Source: Hwanghaeella grinnelliae (GTDB lineage: Bacteria > Pseudomonadota > Alphaproteobacteria > UBA8366 > Aestuariispiraceae). From it: a stretch of DNA of 64,000 nt. The first letter of the stretch is position 1; every line of letters starts with the position of its first letter. Location of the stretch: contig NZ_SADE01000002.1 of NCBI RefSeq assembly GCF_004005845.1, positions 124,421-188,420 on the forward strand, read 5' to 3'. A program made the translations under genes and the position numbers. A model generated the notes under the pieces. The model worked only from the letters and a program-made list of their open reading frames with translations. It had not been told where the DNA came from and did no database searches. This document shows positions 60,874-64,000 of the stretch, one piece after another.

Positions 60874-61971
60874 CTACTTATGATCGGCCCCCACCGCCGA
60901 TCCTATCCGGGTGAACCCATCCGCCAGCATCCGGGCCAGAAGGTCGCGTTTGATTGCCGCAACCAGATCGGGCCCGTCATAGGCCAGCGCGGTATAGAGC
61001 TGAACCAAGCTCGCGCCCGCGCGGATTTTCGCATAGGCGTCCGCTCCGCTCGAAACGCCGCCAACGCCGATCAGCGGGACCTGTCCTTCGGTGCGGCGGT
61101 AGAAGTCGCGCAAAACCTCTGTCGATCGCTCGAAAAGCGGTCGCCCGGACAGCCCCCCGGTTTCTTCGGCAACGGCGTTGTCCTTCAAATCGGCCGGCCG
61201 GGCGATTGTCGTATTGGATACGATGAGCCCGTCGACAAGTCCGCTTTCGCGGCCCGACAGCGCGAATACCGACAGATCGGCGACATCCTCATCCGTTAGG
61301 TCGGGCGCGACTTTGACCAGAACCGGCGGCAAGACGCCCTTTGGGCCGGGTCTCTTCGCCGTCTTAACCGCTTCGACGATCCGCAATAGTTCATCCGTAC
61401 TCTGCAGGGCGCGCAGGCCGGGCGTGTTCGGGGAGGATACATTGACGACCAGATAATCAGCGAATTCCGAAAGCGCCGCTGTCCCAATGCTATAATCTGA
61501 GGCCGCATCTTCACTGGTTTTATTCTTGCCCAGATTGACGCCGACAATGGCCCCGGATGCAGCCCCGCGGTCGGTCTTCGACGCCCGTTGCGCCAAATTC
61601 GCGCGGGCGGCATCGGCCCCCTCATTGTTAAAACCCATGCGGTTGATCACCGCACGGTCGGACGGCAGGCGGAAAAGCCGCGGCCGCGGATTGCCCGGCT
61701 GGGCCAAGGGTGTAACGGAGCCAACTTCGACAAACCCCAGCCCGATCCGCCCCATCGGGCCGAAAACCTCGGCATTCTTATCGAAACCCGCGGCCAACCC
61801 GACCGGATTAGGGAAATCCATGCCCCATACGCGGATATTCAGGCGCGGGTCGTCCGCAACGCGGACGGTCGGACCGAAACCGCATTTCAGGGCGCGAATG
61901 GTCAACCGATGCGCCGTTTCCGGATCGAGCCGCGCTAGAAATGGCCGAATAACCATGTTGAAAAGCATCAT
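60874..61971 (-). CDS. pyrD: Dihydroorotate dehydrogenase (quinone), class 2
   Basis: PyrD oxidises dihydroorotate to orotate in pyrimidine synthesis and passes electrons to ubiquinone at the membrane. The 365-residue length with the N-terminal helix (FNMVIRPFLARLDPETAHRL) marks class 2. Key parts are NPVGLAAGFDKNAE near 55, RMGFNNEGAD, the active-site loop VVNVSSPNTPGLR (catalytic Ser), and the FMN-binding IGVGGVSSGADAYAKIRAGA and QLYTALAYDGP. The start is ATG 61971 or the adjacent 61968. It is divergent from lepA across 192 bp. The other pyrimidine gene here is carB. Confidence 0.96.
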   Translation of the reverse strand: MMLFNMVIRPFLARLDPETAHRLTIRALKCGFGPTVRVADDPRLNIRVWGMDFPNPVGLAAGFDKNAEVFGPMGRIGLGFVEVGSVTPLAQPGNPRPRLFRLPSDRAVINRMGFNNEGADAARANLAQRASKTDRGAASGAIVGVNLGKNKTSEDAASDYSIGTAALSEFADYLVVNVSSPNTPGLRALQSTDELLRIVEAVKTAKRPGPKGVLPPVLVKVAPDLTDEDVADLSVFALSGRESGLVDGLIVSNTTIARPADLKDNAVAEETGGLSGRPLFERSTEVLRDFYRRTEGQVPLIGVGGVSSGADAYAKIRAGASLVQLYTALAYDGPDLVAAIKRDLLARMLADGFTRIGSAVGADHK

Positions 61972-62039
61972 GATGGCGCCTTGCTGTATCTTTGCCGCAT
62001 TCCACGCAACCGCCTTATTCTGCACCCGCGAGGAGAAGA

Positions 62040-62068
62040 TTGCGGATTCCAGGGGCTGGCACTATTGT
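62040..62068 (+). promoter_or_regulatory. Candidate lepA promoter
   Basis: TTGCGG (62040-62045) is followed after 17 nt by TATTGT (62063-62068), a plausible sigma-70 pair about 95 bp before lepA. Matches are moderate (about three and four of six). Confidence 0.3.
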
Positions 62069-62163
62069 GCGCCGCCGCTAGATACGGTGTTTTGAGGAAA
62101 TAACCTCCGCCGGAGATGTACCGGGCACAGCAGCCCCATACAAGATTGGACAGTCGACCAGCG

Positions 62164-63972
62164 ATGACAGATATCGCCCGTATTCGTAACTTCGCAATTA
62201 TCGCCCATATCGACCACGGGAAATCCACCCTGGCCGACCGGCTGATTCAGCTCTGCGGTGGTTTGACCAACCGCGAGATGAAGCAGCAGGTCCTCGATTC
62301 GATGGATATCGAGCGTGAGCGCGGCATCACCATCAAAGCCCAGACCGTGCGCCTGAAATACACGGCCAAGGACGGGTTGGAATACACGATCAACCTGATC
62401 GACACCCCCGGCCATGTGGATTTTTCCTATGAGGTTTCGCGCAGCCTGGCGGCCTGTGAAGGGTCGCTGCTGGTGGTCGATGCCAGCCAGGGCGTGGAAG
62501 CGCAGACCTTGGCCAACGTCTACCTGGCGATCGAAAACAATCATGAGATCATTCCGGTCCTGAACAAGATCGATCTTCCGGCGGCAGAGCCCGAGCGTGT
62601 GAAAACGCAGATCGAGGATGTGATCGGCATTGATGCCAGCGACGCGCTGGAAATCTCCGCCAAGACGGGTATGGGGATGGAAGCGGTCCTGGAGGCTATC
62701 GTCACCAAACTGCCGCCGCCAAAAACGTCCGAAGAGCCTGACCCGAAGGTCCGCGCCCTGTTGGTCGACAGTTGGTACGACGCCTATCTAGGCGTTGTCG
62801 CCCTGGTGCGCGTCCGTGACGGGGTGATTAAGAAGGGCCAAAAGCTGCGCATGATATCGACCGGGGCCGTTCACGAAGTGGACCGCGTCGGCGTTCTGAC
62901 GCCAAAGGGTCTTGTCGTCGATCAGTTGAACCCAGGCGAAGTCGGCTTCATCACCGCAAACATCAAAGCCGTCGCGGACTGCAAGGTCGGGGATACGCTG
63001 ACCGAAGACCGGCGCCCAACCGACGAACCGCTACCCGGCTTCCAACCCTCGGTCCCGGTTGTGTTCTGTGGCCTGTTCCCGGTCGACAGTTCGGAATTCG
63101 AAACCCTGCGCGAAGCTTTGGGCAGACTGGCGCTGAACGATTCCAGCTTCCATTTCGAAATGGAGACTTCCGCGGCACTCGGTTTCGGTTTCCGATGCGG
63201 GTTTCTTGGCTTGTTGCATCTGGAGATCATCCAAGAGCGTTTGAGCCGCGAATTCGACCTGGACCTTATCTCGACCGCACCGTCCGTCGTCTACAGGATC
63301 CAACTGAACAACGGCAACACGATAGAACTGCACAATCCGGCGGACTATCCAGACCCGACTCACATCGAGAGTATCGAGGAGCCCTGGATCAAGGCGACCA
63401 TCATGGTGCCGGACGAGTTCCTTGGCCCGGTTCTAACGCTGTGTACGGAACGGCGCGGCGAACAAATCGAACTGACCTATGTCGGCTCACGGGCGATGGC
63501 GGTTTACCGCCTGCCGCTGAACGAAGTGGTGTTCGATTTCTACGACCGCTTAAAATCGATCAGCCGCGGCTATGCCTCCTTCGATTACGAGATCGACAGC
63601 TATAAGGAAGGCGATCTGGTCAAGGTATCGATCCTGATCAACGGCGACCCGGTCGATGCGCTTGCCATGATCGTTCACCGCTCCCAGGCGGATTTCCGCG
63701 GCCGCGCCATCTGCGGCCGGCTGAAGGATTTGATTCCCCGTCAGCTGTTCAAGGTCGCGCTTCAAGCTGCGATCGGCGGCAAGGTCATCGCCCGCGAGAC
63801 CATCGGCGCCTTGCGCAAGGACGTCACGGCCAAGTGCTATGGCGGGGACGTTTCCCGCAAACGGAAACTGCTTGAAAAGCAGAAGGAAGGGAAAAAGCGC
63901 ATGCGTCAGTTCGGCAAGGTCGACATCCCGCAATCCGCTTTCCTGGAAGCGCTGAAGATGGGTGACAATTGA
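62164..63972 (+). CDS. lepA: Elongation factor 4 (LepA)
   Basis: LepA is a ribosome-associated GTPase that can back-translocate stalled ribosomes and affects initiation and fidelity. The 602-residue protein has G1 [14 protein letters not shown] near residue 12, switch I with [10 protein letters not shown]3 [13 protein letters not shown]4 NKIDLP near 131, and the LepA-specific C-terminal domain ([24 protein letters not shown], seen as [11 protein letters not shown] and [10 protein letters not shown]). The start ATG 62164 gives [20 protein letters not shown], the standard N-terminus; extension to 62116 has no support. The gene is complete. Confidence 0.98.
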   Translation: MTDIARIRNFAIIAHIDHGKSTLADRLIQLCGGLTNREMKQQVLDSMDIERERGITIKAQTVRLKYTAKDGLEYTINLIDTPGHVDFSYEVSRSLAACEGSLLVVDASQGVEAQTLANVYLAIENNHEIIPVLNKIDLPAAEPERVKTQIEDVIGIDASDALEISAKTGMGMEAVLEAIVTKLPPPKTSEEPDPKVRALLVDSWYDAYLGVVALVRVRDGVIKKGQKLRMISTGAVHEVDRVGVLTPKGLVVDQLNPGEVGFITANIKAVADCKVGDTLTEDRRPTDEPLPGFQPSVPVVFCGLFPVDSSEFETLREALGRLALNDSSFHFEMETSAALGFGFRCGFLGLLHLEIIQERLSREFDLDLISTAPSVVYRIQLNNGNTIELHNPADYPDPTHIESIEEPWIKATIMVPDEFLGPVLTLCTERRGEQIELTYVGSRAMAVYRLPLNEVVFDFYDRLKSISRGYASFDYEIDSYKEGDLVKVSILINGDPVDALAMIVHRSQADFRGRAICGRLKDLIPRQLFKVALQAAIGGKVIARETIGALRKDVTAKCYGGDVSRKRKLLEKQKEGKKRMRQFGKVDIPQSAFLEALKMGDN

Positions 63973-64000
63973 CGGCCTGAGGATGAATCGCTGGTCGCCA

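Noticed and set aside
62057-62071. A sigma-54-like TGGCAC element upstream of lepA
   Set aside because: The spacing from GG to the required GC is off by one base, and sigma-54 control of lepA is not expected.
63983-64000. A possible next gene starting at ATG after lepA
   Set aside because: Only 18 bases are available before the window ends, too little to support a call.

Overview
The window is a gene-dense, GC-rich stretch of an alphaproteobacterial chromosome. It looks closest to Rhodospirillales-type bacteria, but that placement is inferred from gene content and order, not from a phylogeny. Pointers are: carB-greA; the block lysC-ptsP-(RodZ-like)-ispG-hisS-hemA-prfA-prmC-DUF4167; argJ-peptidyl-prolyl isomerase-secA; a three-gene bc1 operon (petABC); a MoxR/DUF58/DUF4159 operon; and several families typical of alphaproteobacteria (DUF1178, DUF1285, DUF2269, DUF6111, ELM1-like, NDUFAF5-like methyltransferase). 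I see no rRNA or tRNA gene, insertion sequence, prophage, integron or CRISPR array. Codon use and base composition look even throughout, so most of this is core chromosome.

Layout. 1-2161: end of carB, greA with a clear terminator, and a tiny membrane protein. 2230-7193: an Lrp regulator divergent from an ELM1-like gene, then a small catabolic-looking group (LysR, carboxymuconolactone-decarboxylase-like, beta-hydroxyacid dehydrogenase, metallo-hydrolase). 7252-11114: gmhA, a large Lon-like protease and a MOSC protein. 11213-23287 (minus): translation, haem, isoprenoid and amino-acid genes. 23489-36304: ubiG, an SDR-DoxX fusion with DUF2269, two methyltransferases, nitrilase-grxC, comF, a four-domain rhodanese, mutT-GNAT-argJ and a parvulin. 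36456-41890: an unrecognised protein, secA, LysR and DoxX. 42026-47084: petABC divergent from trmL-hemF and a secreted protein. 47100-49973 (minus): cca, DUF6111, a CoA-pyrophosphatase-type Nudix enzyme and DUF1285. 50173-57020: the MoxR-DUF58-DUF4159-membrane protein operon. 57230-63972: an aminotransferase, a HAD hydrolase, a degenerate EAL protein, pyrD and lepA.

How the genes work together. Translation quality and termination (hisS, prfA with its methylase prmC, trmL, cca, lepA, greA), respiration and haem (hemA, hemF, petABC, ubiG, pyrD feeding quinone), and envelope or secretion (secA, parvulin, RodZ-like, gmhA, MoxR operon) dominate. No clearly new multi-gene system stands out. The items most worth a second look are the unrecognised protein at 36456-37337, the secA leader with an overlapping short reading frame and inverted repeat, a catalytically degenerate membrane EAL protein, a four-domain rhodanese with only one active cysteine, the Asn/Arg/Gly-rich DUF4167 protein, the structured petA-trmL intergenic region, and a possible decayed small lipoprotein near 57.1 kb.
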